Source: Smittium culicis (lineage: Eukaryota; Kickxellomycota; Harpellomycetes; Harpellales; Legeriomycetaceae). From it: a stretch of 36,929 bases of DNA. The stretch covers positions 1 through 36,929 of the forward strand of contig LSSN01000538.1 in NCBI GenBank assembly GCA_001970855.1, read 5' to 3'. Numbering within the stretch: position 1 is the stretch's first letter; each line of letters begins with the position of its first letter. A program made the translations under genes and the position numbers. The notes under the pieces were generated by a model. The model ran no database searches and was not told where the DNA came from. It saw only the letters and a list, made by a program, of their open reading frames with translations. Shown here piece by piece: positions 12,701-24,522 of the stretch.

Positions 12701-14174
12701 AAAATTTTTTTTTTCTTTATTCTGAGGATATATTCTTTTTCTGATCTAAATCAGAATCATTTTCTGATTCTATTTTTTTATTGATAATCGTTTCAATTTC
12801 TTGAAAAAATTGGCATGATGCTTAAGATTCTTCATAGCTATTTTTTTCTGAACTATTTTTTTTGTTCTGCTCTTACTTCTTCGATTTTCGACAATTTAAC
12901 AAGACGACACCTACCTGATATTCATGATTTTATTCTAATAATTTTTGCTACAGTTTTCTTTCTCAGTTTTTCTTCATTTACAAGTTACTTTATACTCTCG
13001 GCTTAATTTTTTTTCCCGATAGAATATGAGTTTCTTTTTTTTTTTGGTTCCAGTATTTTTTTCAGCTGAAGTTACGTTCGTATTTTTTTTTTAATTTTTC
13101 AAGGCTATTATTGATTTTAAATTCTTTGTACAACGGCCCGTATATAGCAGTTCTAGCGAACACCATATCTTCTGAGGAGCGAAATTGATATTTTCTGTGA
13201 AACATTTCATATATTCTAAAATTTTATTTTTTTTTTAGTTTCATAATTATTTTTGAATTTTCCAGAAACTTCTTTATTACTTCCCAAAGAACTTATAGCA
13301 CTATTTCATTGTTAATTATAACAGTCCTGATTTTTGTACTAAGATTTGCTATTTCAATGGATCTATAACTGTTAGAGAGAAATGCTTTTTTGGAGTTTCT
13401 AGGTTTTTAAGTTCGGTTTCTTTTAGAATTTTTTGCTAATTCCGTTCATTTATTTTCACAATGACATTTTTTATTCCAGTAGATAAAAGCTGGATGAGAA
13501 AATATCTACAATATACTAGCCTTTTCTTTCCAAGATTATAAGTAGATGAGAATTGCTGATACTTTGTCTATCTACGTGAGGACTTTGTCGATTTTTGACA
13601 TAAACGTACTTTGTTTTCTTGTGTCATAGAGAGTATATCTATTGCTTCTCCTATATCTATAAATTACTTATGTATATCTTAAATAAGATTTCACGTAGTT
13701 AGCATTATAAAAGAAGGAGCTGTCAGTATCTTATACTCTTGATCATTAAAGTGATTTTCTTGGAATTTGATTTTTCCTGCAAAAATTTTATTTCATTAGG
13801 CTTTGTCACTCTAAATCTTTAATCATTCTGGTCTTTACAAGTAGAATTTTTATCTTCCAGTCCAATATGGGATTCGTTAGTCTATCTCTTGGTTCATCTA
13901 GTATTTCACTAGTTTTCTGTTCCCAGTTTTCTTCTTATTTTTTTAGGATACATTCTAGTTTAAATTTAGAGCTTCCCATGCTCGAGGTCTTTTCCTGTTT
14001 TGAGTATTATCCTGTAGCCCAGCCAATTTCTGATACATAGTTAAAATTGTACTTTTTTTATAGTCTTCTTATCTGCCCTACTTCTCTGAATAAAGAAAAA
14101 TTTACTAATTTTGTGTTTGAAGCGTAGGTTGGGTTTGCGCCGGTTTGTGGGACATTTGTTGTCAGATTCGTCAT
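9712..14174 (-). mobile_element. Decayed LINE (non-LTR retrotransposon), APE endonuclease plus RT
   Basis: Read on the minus strand with stops and frameshifts ignored, motifs appear in LINE order. ORF1 may begin at the ATG at 14174. Endonuclease pieces are CICLQEIH (about 12591-12568), ITGDFKTTEINYLDRLPPR (about 12290-12239) and FMIGPFSDHKHMSIKM (about 12075-12028), covering the LQE(T/I)H, GDFN and SDH motifs. Reverse transcriptase pieces are WRPISIINC (about 11019-10993), QLDQKKAF of palm motif A (about 10657-10634), IYTIQSLHANNKSR (about 10580-10535), KKYLGF (about 10190-10165), and FSFIWNTRKI (about 9980-9955). Stops (TAA, TAG, TGA) and frameshifts are dense, so it is long dead. The lower end coincides with the Tigger's right TA, and ORF2 appears unfinished there, suggesting the Tigger inserted into this LINE and its 3' end continues below 6805. 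Confidence 0.75.
14058..14174 (-). pseudogene. Start of LINE ORF1 (38 codons before a stop)
   Basis: Minus-strand ATG at 14174-14172 opens a short frame reading MTNLTTNVPQTGANPTYASN and ending at TAA 14060-14058. It lies upstream of the endonuclease/RT relic, in a patch of higher G/C content. Its position fits the N-terminus of ORF1 of the same element. Fragments such as SEILDEPRDRL (about 13900) and TQENKVRLCQKS (about 13610) continue in broken frames. ORF1 proteins are poorly conserved, so the identity is inferred from position only. Confidence 0.35.
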
Positions 14175-14745
14175 AAATTATAGCTATACTGGCGACTTTA
14201 TAGGTGTTTAATTATTATGTTTTATTTTCTAGAAAAATTAATGACATTTTTTATATATAAATATTTTAGTTTATTAAATTTTATTTAGTTGCTACTTATC
14301 CCTTTTCGCGATGGTAGAATGATTTTGATCTACCAAATATAACCTACTGCATTCAATTAGTATAATGTAATTCAGAAGCTCGTATAATCATTGGTTTGTT
14401 GCAAATTAGCAGCAAATAATTTATCAACTTTAAATGATAAACGAATAGATAAATTAGTTTTTTTTAGAGTAATCGACTGAATAGGGTTATGCCTAGCAAT
14501 TAGATCTTTATTCAGATTCAGGATTAAATTAAACTTTATACTTGATTCAATAAAATTCGTCTATCCTACCAATAGCTTAGCATAGAACTGAAATTCGCCT
14601 ATACCTTCCTTATACTCTAAAATTAAAAAGTTGATTTGGTATTAGAAATTGGATAATTAGATATTACATAGATTCTATTAAAATATCAGACTATTTATTA
14701 TTAATGCATACATCTTAGAATTATTATTCTGTAAAAACCTCTAAA
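14175..14745. other. Spacer upstream of the ValRS gene
   Basis: AT-rich, with no open frame of note. It holds the presumed 5' end or 5' UTR of the LINE relic (minus, leftward) and the promoter of the ValRS gene (plus, rightward). No convincing TATA box or other element could be singled out in such AT-rich DNA. Confidence 0.5.
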
Positions 14746-17700
14746 ATGATAAGTTCTATTAGGTTTAAAAAAATTCCAAAAAAGAATTTTAGAATTAGCG
14801 ATGGAAAAAATTTTGATAACTTTTTCTTCTACAACACTTTCAATCCTGCGATAAATTTTACTCGCCAAAAATGTTTAATCTCGAGCGAATCATACCAACC
14901 TGTAAGAAGAAAATTTTCTACCCACTATTTATTGAACTACCATTCTTTATAGCCAACCTAATTTTACTCTTTAGGAAAAGATAGAGCCCGAATGGATGAA
15001 TTTTTGGAATTCTAATAGTAAGTCAACGTAAAATCTAGTCTTGATGCTTTTTTGAATAACTTTATTATTTAAAAAATATTGCATATAGAACTATATCTAC
15101 CTAAGAAATGCGATTCTCCAAATGAAAATAAGCGGTTTTATATGCTAGCACCGCCCCCAAATGTTACTGGAGCACTTCATTTGGGCCATGCTTTAACCAC
15201 TTCAATCCAGGTCTGTTTGTTATAAATACTTTTGATACAGTTTACTAAGATTTATCTAATTTGTCATTTTTATAGGATGTTTATTCTAGATGGTATAGGA
15301 TGAGAGGATATGAAGTTAATTGGGTTCCAGGTATAGATCATGCTGGAATTTCAACACAAGTGATAGTTGAAAAGAAAATCTTTAAAGAAAAAAATGTAAA
15401 ATTTATTTTTCTCTACGGTTTTTAGCGCTAAAATATGACTTTTTTACTCACCTTTATCCATACTAATTCTTCAAATTTTGTCCTTTCAGATCAACAGACA
15501 CCAAATCGGTCGAGAAAATTTCATAAAGGAAGCTTGGAACTGGAAAAATAACAAAGAATCTGTCATTTCTAATCAACAAGTACATATCAAAAATTAGATT
15601 ATTTTTTTTTGCACTTAGTATAACATTAACATTTTTTTAAAAAAATATACAGAAAAGACTAGGCGCTTCAATGAATTGGGATAACGAATATTTCACTATG
15701 GACAAAAATCATTCAAAGGTTGTTAATGATGCTTTTATAAAACTTTTTAATGACGGTCTAGTATACAGAGAAACTAAGATAGTAAACTGGTGTTGTGCCT
15801 TACAAAGCGTCATTTCTGATATCGAGGTTAGTTATTTACTAATTATTAAAATTTTTTTTCAATTTCTATTTAGATTTTTTTTAAAAGTTAGCATCTCTTG
15901 TTTTAGGTCGACCATATTGATTTGAATGAGCCCAAATATTTATCAGTCCCAAATCATAAAATAAAGTATTGTTTTTTTTGCAAACTTAAATCTTTAACAT
16001 TTCATTTAATTTATTAACTCAATTAATATTACTATTTTACTAGAGTTCTTTTTGGTGTATTGTACAAGTTTCAATACAATGTTGTAGACTCAAATAGAAA
16101 TCCTATTGGTTCTTTGGATATAGAAACTACCAGACCAGAAACTATTTTAGGAGATGCCGCAATTGCAGTACATCCAAAAGATAATAGATATGAGGTAACC
16201 AAAAAACATCAATATTTAAAGTTTTTAGATGAAATAATGAGGTGTAATTTGATATTATTAGAAATTTCACGGTAAATTTTGTATCCACCCAGTTTCAAAT
16301 GAGCTTATACCGATTATTCTTGATGAGATCTTAGTTGATATGAGTTTTGGGACTGGCGCTGTCAAAGTTACCCCAAGCCACGATATTAATGATTACTATT
16401 GCGGCAAAAGAAACGGTGTCAAGTTTATATCTATATTTTCTCCTGATGGAAAAGTCACTTGTAGCATTCCAAATTCGTCATCTTTCAATGTAATTTTGAT
16501 TCTATTTAATTAATACTGCCATTAATCATATACTTATTTCTACTATGGTTTTTGATTTTCAGGGGTTATCAAGATGGGACGCTCGGACTGCAATGATTGA
16601 TTACATGTCTAAGATAGGCCAATATAAAGGAAATACTTCAGATAGAAATGAAAAGTTTTCAACTTCAATTTCAATTTGCTCTAGAAGCGGCGATATAATA
16701 GAACCGATGTTATTTCCACAATGGTATATCAAAACTAAAAAATTAGCAGAAACATCTATGAACTATGTTAGAAATAAAGAGTTAAAAATCGTTCCTGAAA
16801 AGTACGAAAGCGATTGGTTTAAGTGGCTAGAAAATATCCAGGATTGGTGTATTTCTAGGCAGTTGTGGTGGGGCCATAGGATTCCTGCATATAGAGTTTC
16901 AATTAACCCTGACAAAATAAAATCTATACCTGATGGGATCAAACTTCCGCATGAAAGTAAAATCAACCTTTTTGAATCTTGTATTTTTTACATTTCATCT
17001 AATTTTTTTTTCATAATTTATTAGTATGGCTGGCTGCTAACTCATCAGAAGAGGCTATTGAAATAGCCATCACCAAACTTAAAGAGTATAAAAATATTGA
17101 TCGCTTAGATTTAGTAGCTGAACAGGTATTAACAATAAATATTTCTAAAGTTTTTAATTAACATTTCTTTCCATATATTAGGATTCTGATGTTTTAGACA
17201 CATGGTTTTCATCTGGTCTTCTTCCACTTTCATGTTTTAACTTTAACGCTAACACAGATAACATTAGTAAATCATCAAAAAATGTATACTTTCTGTTTTA
17301 TTAAATTTTTTTATTTTCTCGCCTCATTTTATAGACAAAAGTTTTTTCTATCTTTTAAAATATAGGAATTAAGTCAACTATTAGAAACCGGAAATGATAT
17401 TTTGTTTTTTTGGGTTGCTAGGATGACCATGCTTTCGAGTTACTTTTCTCAGTGCTTACCATTTAAAACCGTTTTATTGCATCCAATGGTACCAATCAAA
17501 TAGTTTAGTTATTAAAATTAATTTATAATGACTAAATCTTTTCGTTTAGATTAGAGATAGCAACGGTAGAAAAATGTCTAAATCTTTAGGAAATGTACTC
17601 GATCCTCTTGATGTTATTAATGGTGCTACTTTAACAGATCTTAAAAACTCTGTTATTTCAGGACTTTTGAGCGAAAAGGAAACTAAAATGTGGGTATTTA

Positions 17701-19519
17701 TTGGTTTTGCATGGCTCTAATTTTTTCCAAAAATTTAGTTTTTAATATATAAACTGGAAATAATAAATTTAACAGGAGTTTAGAAAATTTGGAAAAAGAA
17801 TATCCTAATGGTATTAGGCCTTACGGTGCTGACGCACTCAGGATGGCGTTAACTGTATATTCCTCTCAGGTAAGACAATTTTTTATAAATAAGATTTTCA
17901 TTGTTGGTAAAACTAATTCTAATTTATATATTTTATACATTATAAAATTATTAGGTCCAGATTAATATTGATATCTCAAACATAAAGTCAAATTACCATT
18001 TTATCAATAAAATTTGGAACGTGTTTAATTTCTTATTTGAAAACTTTGAAAAAAATAAAGTTGAAATTAACAAATTCATTCTCGATGGAAAATATTCTTA
18101 CGAAAGCTGTTCGGTTTTTGATAAATATATTTTATCAAGGCTCTATAATACCAGATAACGAATTCAGGAATCTTTAGAAAATCATCGCACTGGAATGTCC
18201 GCTGAAGCAATTAAAAACTTTCTTTTAAAGGATTTATGCGAATCTTTTATTGACTTTATCAAACCCATGTTTTTTAAGAAAATTGACTATAGCTCCCAAG
18301 TATTTATTTTACCTCAAACTTGAGCTTAAACTAAAACTATTTTTTAGCATTAACTTTTATTATTTTTACTTTGAAATAGCAAATAGGACTTCATTTTTGC
18401 ACTCTTTTGTACGCATTTGAAACTTCCTTAAAATTGGTTCATCCGTTTATTCCATTTGCTTCTGAAGAGATATATAAAAAACTATCATTATTACCAGTCG
18501 ATTTTAAAAAGCTAATAGAAGGTATATATTGAAACTATATTGGAATTATTTATCGCAGATTTACCTAATTAATTATAATTTATTGACTTAGGAATTTCAA
18601 GCAATATCAAGTACAACGCTTATGTTAGTGGGGTTTCTTCTGTAATGACTATGGAATATCCAGACCACTTAAAGCTAGAAAAATTTTCCAATCCTAACTC
18701 AGAAATTATCGCAAGAACTTGTCTAAATATAGTTAAAAACATAAGAATGATTAGACAAACTAATAATATATCAAATTCGAGTATAATACCAGTAATAAAC
18801 ATAATTTTTAGTGGAATTGATAAGGCTCACAATATCGAGCATGAGTTTAGCAGTAACTCAATTTCTAGTATTCCTGAATCAAGTGATATTCTTGGTTATT
18901 TAAATCCTGACCAAATTTTAGAAGTCGAAAAATACAAAGATTTAATCGAATATCACGGAAAATGTGATAATATTAATATTTTGAACCTAAAGCACGAGAA
19001 AGTAAAACCAATCTTTAAATTATGTCAGATTTATTTAAACTGAATTTAATAAATAAACTTTATTTTTAGCATTCAAAATTAAGTGACGATGTTTCCAAGG
19101 GTCCAAACGATTTAGAGCTCCAGATTTCTCAGCAAATTTTGATTCAGATTCCAAATATTCCAAAGCTAAAAACTCAAGATGGTAATATATCTAGCCCAAG
19201 TAATAGCATAGGATTAGAGCAACTAAAAAGCCTTCAAGATCATAAGTCCAAGTTAAAAAGTCAACTAGACTCTATAAACTCAAAAAAGCTAAACAAAAAA
19301 TACCAAGAAAACGCTTCGCTTAAAGCAAAAGAAATGGACGAGTAATCATTTTAATTCCCTATTATTCAATTTTTTTTTGAATTAAATTCTTTTATATATA
19401 TCGAATCCACTTAAAAACTAACACTTTTTTACTTTGGATATTTTCTATTTAGAAAAAAAATATCAGAAATCCTCGCCAAGATAGACCGAATCAATAGAAA
19501 GCTTAAATCAAATAACTAG
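14746..19519 (+). CDS. VAS1: Valyl-tRNA synthetase, 20 exons, with one in-frame TAA
   Basis: Charges tRNA-Val with valine; class I aminoacyl-tRNA synthetase. Exons: 14746-14901, 14975-15017, 15089-15210, 15276-15395, 15490-15579, 15653-15826, 15907-15965, 16044-16194, 16262-16489, 16563-16956, 17025-17125, 17182-17283, 17366-17488, 17550-17689, 17776-17869, 17955-18299, 18380-18521, 18592-19001, 19070-19341, 19453-19519. All splice phases agree and give 1110 codons plus TAG. Motifs: [13 protein letters not shown] (HIGH box, residues 97-100), [10 protein letters not shown], editing-domain [11 protein letters not shown] and [52 protein letters not shown] (KMSKS 629-633), the anticodon-binding domain and a C-terminal coiled coil from about residue 1020. 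Residues 1-46 are rich in K/R/N/F/S and poor in acid, possibly a mitochondrial presequence. Codon 767 (18156-18158) is TAA. Exon 14 is given the donor GTGGGT at 17690; the GTATTT four bases on does not keep frame. Fungi commonly use one gene for the cytosolic and mitochondrial enzymes. Confidence 0.93.
18114..18167 (+). other. 54-nt in-frame GT...AG segment containing the ValRS stop codon
   Basis: Inside exon 16 a segment starts GTTTTT, ends ATTCAG, is 54 nt (18 codons) long, and begins and ends on codon boundaries. Splicing it out would remove the TAA at 18156 without changing frame. Against this being an ordinary intron, the translated segment contains FDKYILSRL, matching the conserved DRWILSRL start of the class I anticodon-binding domain, so it is ancestral coding sequence. 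The donor GTTTTT is also weak compared with neighbouring donors. Neighbouring introns are as short as 55-56 nt, so 54 nt is just possible. Confidence 0.35.
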
Positions 19520-21572
19520 TAATTTGATATATTGAAATTTTACCAGATATTTTATAAATTCTTTTCTAATGTTCGAACTCGTTGAATTAACGTTTATACT
19601 AAACCATTTTAAAAGTTAACCAAAATAAGTACCTTTTTTTATATTATTAATTGAATGCATATATTCGAGTTACAAATACACTTAATATTTCAACAAATAG
19701 CTTATGTCTGTCATATAAAATTTAGAATTAGGAAATCTAAAAGTTTTTTAATTTTAATTAACTAAATATACTTGTCAATATTACTGATTTAAAAACCAGC
19801 AGAAAAAAAATCAAGCGTTAGTCTTTTTTTTGCAATATCAACCGCTTCAACGTATATTACATTACCAAATTCTGAGCTAATTTTTGCTTATGTTTGAAGT
19901 TATAAAAATAATAGCTTGTATTGTCATCTTTTGACAGAGTATATTTAATAATTCCAAAATAAATTTAAAATCATATTTAAACAATAAGCAAAGTATTTTA
20001 TTGATTATATTCTAATCAATGTGTCGATATATTTTGAATAATAATATTTAAAAAATTCCAAAAAGTAAATTTTGAAGGATTAAATTGATGCAAGGTTAGG
20101 GCTAGCTATGCATATTTATCGATCTGTTATAATAATATACTATTAAAATAATCGTTTTTTTCTTCAAAAATCTATGTTAATGCTAAAAAGATAATAGTAA
20201 ATAATCTGTGGAAGATTTTTTTTTTTTGCTCAAAGTTTTTAATAATTTAGTTGGTGCTCAGATCATAGTATAAAAAAAAGATTGATAAAACTTCATTTTT
20301 ATAATTTGTATAGGAGTATTAAAAATAAGTTTTATGTTCTTTAATTTTGAATAACCTAATTTTTCAAATAAAATTTAATGACATTAATTTTTTAGAAATG
20401 ATTAAAGTACGCTAGATTACTAAAATTTAATATAATTTAAAGGCTTTCAAAAGTATATAATAATTTTAAAATTTATTTATCTATAATTATTGTATTAACC
20501 ATTCACTCCTAAACACCATGGCATGACAGGTGGTTTATTTGAATCTGCAGTTGATTTTTTTATAATAAACAATATATTAAAATTTGTACATTTTATAAGC
20601 TAGAATGAGTTATTTGAGACAAGTTTTCGTTAAATAATTTTTGTTTGATCTTTATATAGAAATAATTTTAAATTTAGAAACGTTATTTAAATATTATTTA
20701 ACTGAAAAATATATAACTTTAAATGGATTTCTATATTAAAATTTTAATAGTAAATTTAAGAAACTAAGAAAGTTATTCGATAGTAATTGACTTCTTTTAA
20801 ATTAGTAGTGTGGTCAATTTATTAATTATCAGAAAAAATAAAAGCGATTTTTTTATGTAGAGATTATTGATTAATGACCATAAAATTGAAAAATTAAGAT
20901 TTGGAAAATAGTTAAAGAAAAATTATTGATTAAAGGCGCTCCAAATTAATGATTTTCAGAAATATTATAATTTTTCTGCCATATATTAATATACTTATAA
21001 TTAACTAGTCAAAATAGACAACTTTGAAGTCGATGGAATATTCATGTTAATTGATTTATGCTTTATTGCCTAATTTTACTAATGTAATAACTAATTTTTC
21101 AAATAATAATAAAAATATATGATCGCAAATTTATTTTACATTTTAATCTAAATTTTGATTTATTGATTGGATTATAAGATAAATTTTTCTTGGTTTCGGA
21201 TTTTTCTATAAAACAAAAAAGATTTTTTGTGAATCATACTAATATTAAAATAATGAGAATATATATACTATAGTTTATACTTGATAAAATTTAAGAAATA
21301 TTATGAATTTTATAATTATTTCTTTTTTTTGTAATTTTCAGCTTTTTTTTCTGTAAATATTTATGATTTATTTTTCACATAATAATTTTTTGTTTAAATC
21401 GCTAACTGATTAATGATCATTTCAAATAAACAATGATATGTTTTTTTTTTTAAATTTGCATTACAATATTAATAAATAATTTATAAGACTAAAGTTAATT
21501 TAAAAAGTCATAAGATATTTCAATATTTCTAAATATTTCAATTAAGAAGCTTTAAATATCAAATTTAATTCC
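19520..21572. other. Intergenic region, no gene seen
   Basis: Extremely AT-rich DNA between the convergent ends of ValRS (plus) and the secreted-protein gene (minus). It must hold both 3' UTRs. No open frame of 60 codons, RNA gene or mobile-element motif was seen. A slightly G/C-richer patch near 20510-20550 has no recognisable identity. Confidence 0.6.
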
Positions 21573-22638
21573 TTATACCACAGTATCTCTCTTATTCAAA
21601 TTGTTATTTTTCCTTGCCTTTTTAATATTTTGAATATCAGACAATTTCAATTGACTATCTCTGTTTTCTTTGAGTTGATAAAAAGATATTAGTCCTTTTT
21701 CATAATTGGTCAATTTGTTTGATACTGCATCTTCTGCTAACGAGTTTTTATGATTTTTTCGGTCTTTTCGATGTTTTTTCTTTGATCGAAAACCCTGCTT
21801 ACCAAATCCACGATTTAAATTTATTACTGCATTTTCAGATTTTGGATTTAAATTAGTTTTTTCTTTCATTAATTCTAATAGAACAGGGAAGAGATTATAT
21901 ATATATTAAACTCGGATTTATGTTAAAGGCTACTGTAGTCCTTTAACTAAATTGAATAATTTTTTAAATTAAAAAAGAAAGAAAAAAAAAGGGTTATTAT
22001 TACCATTAGACTTTTTTCTTGAATTTTTAGGGGTTAAGCTTGTCCCCTCAATTTTATTAATATATTCAGAATTGACTTCAGGATTTATAGTCGAATCTCC
22101 TAAGGCGATTTTAGACTGCTGCTCAGGTAGTTTTATTTTTTTACCTAAATAAAATTTACATTTTATTTTAAATGTTTATAATCAATGAATTTAAATAAGT
22201 TTTTTTGGTTTTAGATCAGACAATATTGGTTTTCTATAATTATTATTAAATAGTGAATAAGAATCTTAATTATATTTATACTGCCATAAATTAAGCTTAA
22301 TTTGCTTAGCTTGTATAATATGTAAAAATATTATTAGAAATTAATTATCCCTAATAGCACAACTGGTTTATTAATATATCCAATTATGCGCAAGAAAATT
22401 TAAACTTGACAAGGCTTAAAAAAGCCGTTATTTGGATTATAACTTTACCTTTCCTGTGCGATTTTTTACCTGACTTATTTTTATAGTATCTAGAAACGGT
22501 GGTATAAGTGTGACCAGCAATATCAAGAGTCTCAGACCCAATTTTATACACAGTATTCGATTGGGTAATAATTTCAGACAGAGCCAAAATCAAAGATACA
22601 GAAAGAGACATGCCCAGTTTGAAATACTTTATATTCAT
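21573..22638 (-). CDS. Secreted Lys/Asn-rich basic protein, 3 exons, unknown function
   Basis: Minus-strand exons 22638-22449, 22144-22004 and 21874-21573 join in consistent phase (1 and 1) to give 210 residues ending in TAA. Donors are GTAAAG and GTAATA; acceptors are TATTTAG and TCTATTAG. The introns are 304 and 129 nt. I chose the Met at 22638 because it begins a classical signal peptide: Lys at 4 and 7, hydrophobic core LGMSLSVSLILAL (residues 8-20), cleavage plausible around 22-27. An in-frame Met 24 codons upstream (22710) would bury it. The mature protein is strongly basic, with clusters KNKSGKKSHRKGKK and SKKKHRKDRKNHK, no cysteine and several dibasic sites, ending NKRDTVV. It is probably disordered. 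I recognise no family. It could be a secreted effector-like, cell-wall or nucleic-acid-binding protein; that is inference from composition only. Confidence 0.7.
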
Positions 22639-22685
22639 TTTGAACAATTGCTTATAATCCAGTATATAGTCTAAATATTCGAATC

Positions 22686-22693
22686 CTTTATAA
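22686..22693 (-). promoter_or_regulatory. Possible TATA element of the secreted-protein gene
   Basis: Reads TTATAAAG on the minus strand, about 48 nt upstream of the chosen ATG at 22638. This placement supports the 22638 start over the upstream Met. In DNA this AT-rich a TATA match is weak evidence. Confidence 0.3.
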
Positions 22694-22710
22694 AATAAAA
22701 TTCTAGTCAA

Positions 22711-24522
22711 TAATAACAGGAATAAAATTTTGAATATACTTTATATCTTTTCAACTTTCAAAGGTATTAAGATTTGATTAGTTTCAAAAATTAGAACGCA
22801 CGTATTTTCACAAATATTAACTATTCTTGTTTGGAATAAGTTTCAAAATATTGAAGTATTTATACTTATCGGCTGAATGAGAAAAATAAACCAATTTATA
22901 AAAGTAAGTTTAGCAAATTAGTATAAAAAATATACAGCCTTTAATTAATATTTTTAGAATCCGAGTTTTATAGTAGTTTAAGTGTATCTTTACTTTTTAA
23001 AAAATGAATTATTTATTATTGAGGTAGGACCTGTTTAAATTGCATATCTTTGTATCCTGAAATAATGAAAATCATAAAGATATGAGCATGGAGTAAAAGT
23101 AACATTAAAGAATTTGTAATAGTGATGAGGCATTACAAAATCCAATATGTCTAATACAATAAATTTCCTGATTTATGCGATTTATAATTAGGCTGAATTT
23201 AATCGATAAAATATCTTATCAATTAAATGCCAACTTTCGAAATATTATATGTATATTTTTTGATTTAAACAATCTACAAAATAAAACCAATCTATATTTT
23301 ATGAATCGTGATATAAATTATATTAGTCGACTGGTTTTAATTTCAAAATTTTATTTACGAGATAAATTTATATGCGATTTTCTGATTTGAAAAGACGGTA
23401 CTCATAAATTTAAAATTAGTTTTTTTTATTTTTTTTGCTTATATATGGGGACCGTTTAGAAGGAGTGGATTTATTTGTTAACATCTGATTATTTACATAA
23501 TTATTTAAAAGCATAAATGGTTGCTTTAAATGACGATCTATTTGAAGCAACTCGTTGGTAGAATTTAAATGTGAGGTTAAAAGTATGCTAAACGTTGAAA
23601 AGATTAGATATTAAATACTGGAATTCTAAATTAATAACATTAATACACTCCAAACAAGCATAGAAAATCAGACTTCTATTTTATAACAGTATCTTGACAA
23701 TGTAAACAGTGTTTAAAAATACATTGATTAGAATATTCCGGTAGTAAATAATGACGTTATATTGCAAAAAAAAAAACGCAATAAAAAGTATAAATAGTAT
23801 CATTTTAGATACTGATCTACACGTTTTTAAGTAAGTATATAAATCGTTCTACTTGAATGGCGAACGCATAATATTGCTTTATTATACCTGTTTTTGATTT
23901 TTTTGTTATTTTATGTGATTAGTAGACGATAAATAAAAAAAACTAAAGAGTCATTAAAGTGAAATTAATTTAAGCTTAGTTTTAAACATTGGTATAATAA
24001 AGCGACGAGAAAATGATTTTTGTGAAAGGTAAATCATTAATGCATCGATATTAATGTATTAGTAAGTTGAGCGACAAGAAAATGTGGGGGAGGGGAGGGA
24101 AGAGATCTTGCGCCAATATTATATTTATATATCAGTTCTTATATTTTCTATCCATTTAAATGAGGGATTAGTTTTCAAGAGGCAGTGATAATTGTAATTA
24201 AAATTTCTAGATATTTCGGCATTACTTTTAATATCAAATTTTTATAATAAAAAATTACTATTGAATGAACTGGTTGATTGATTAAGAAAGGGATTTATCT
24301 GGTTCATGATAGGAAATAAAAAGTAGCTAGTTAAAAAAAAAAATAAAGGAAAAAAGGAAAAAAGGAAAACTATATATCTAATATTGCTGAAAATATACTC
24401 CTAATGCTTTTTATTTATTAAAATTCGAGTTTCAGCTAATAAAAAAAAAATCTTGGTGAAAATAAATAAAGTGAAAAACTCAGATTTATTAAATAATATA
24501 CAAAATAAAAAACAAAGAAAAA
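22711..24522. other. Intergenic region, no gene seen
   Basis: AT-rich spacer between the secreted-protein gene promoter and the 3' end of CSN4. A 71-codon open frame at 23175-23390 (plus) is composed of AT-rich codons with no motif and I treat it as chance. It holds a G-rich run (about 24083-24100) and an A-rich (AAAAAAGG)n tract near 24336-24370. Confidence 0.55.
24485..24490 (-). terminator. Polyadenylation signal AATAAA of CSN4
   Basis: AATAAA on the minus strand, 33 nt downstream of the CSN4 stop codon, a typical position for the cleavage signal. It is the nearest exact match to the gene end. Confidence 0.45.

Noticed and set aside
11409..13006. Plus-strand open frames at 11409-11645 and 12815-13006.
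   Set aside because: They lie antisense to the LINE relic, are Phe/Ile/Leu-rich translations of T-rich DNA and show no motif.
7459..18158. UAA reassigned as a sense codon, because in-frame TAA occurs in both ValRS and the Tigger transposase at positions where relatives often have Glu or Lys.
   Set aside because: CSN4, the M28 peptidase and the secreted-protein gene all end in TAA where their frames or families should end, and none has an internal TAA. The transposase also has frameshifts and a lost catalytic Asp, so its stops are ordinary decay.
16763..18802. Minus-strand open frames at 16763-16966 and 18620-18802.
   Set aside because: Antisense shadows of conserved ValRS exons.
19002..19069. 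Donor GTCAGA at 19024, giving a 46-nt ValRS intron.
   Set aside because: It joins in a phase that meets a TGA at once; the donor GTAAAA at 19002 keeps the frame and gives a normal 68-nt intron.
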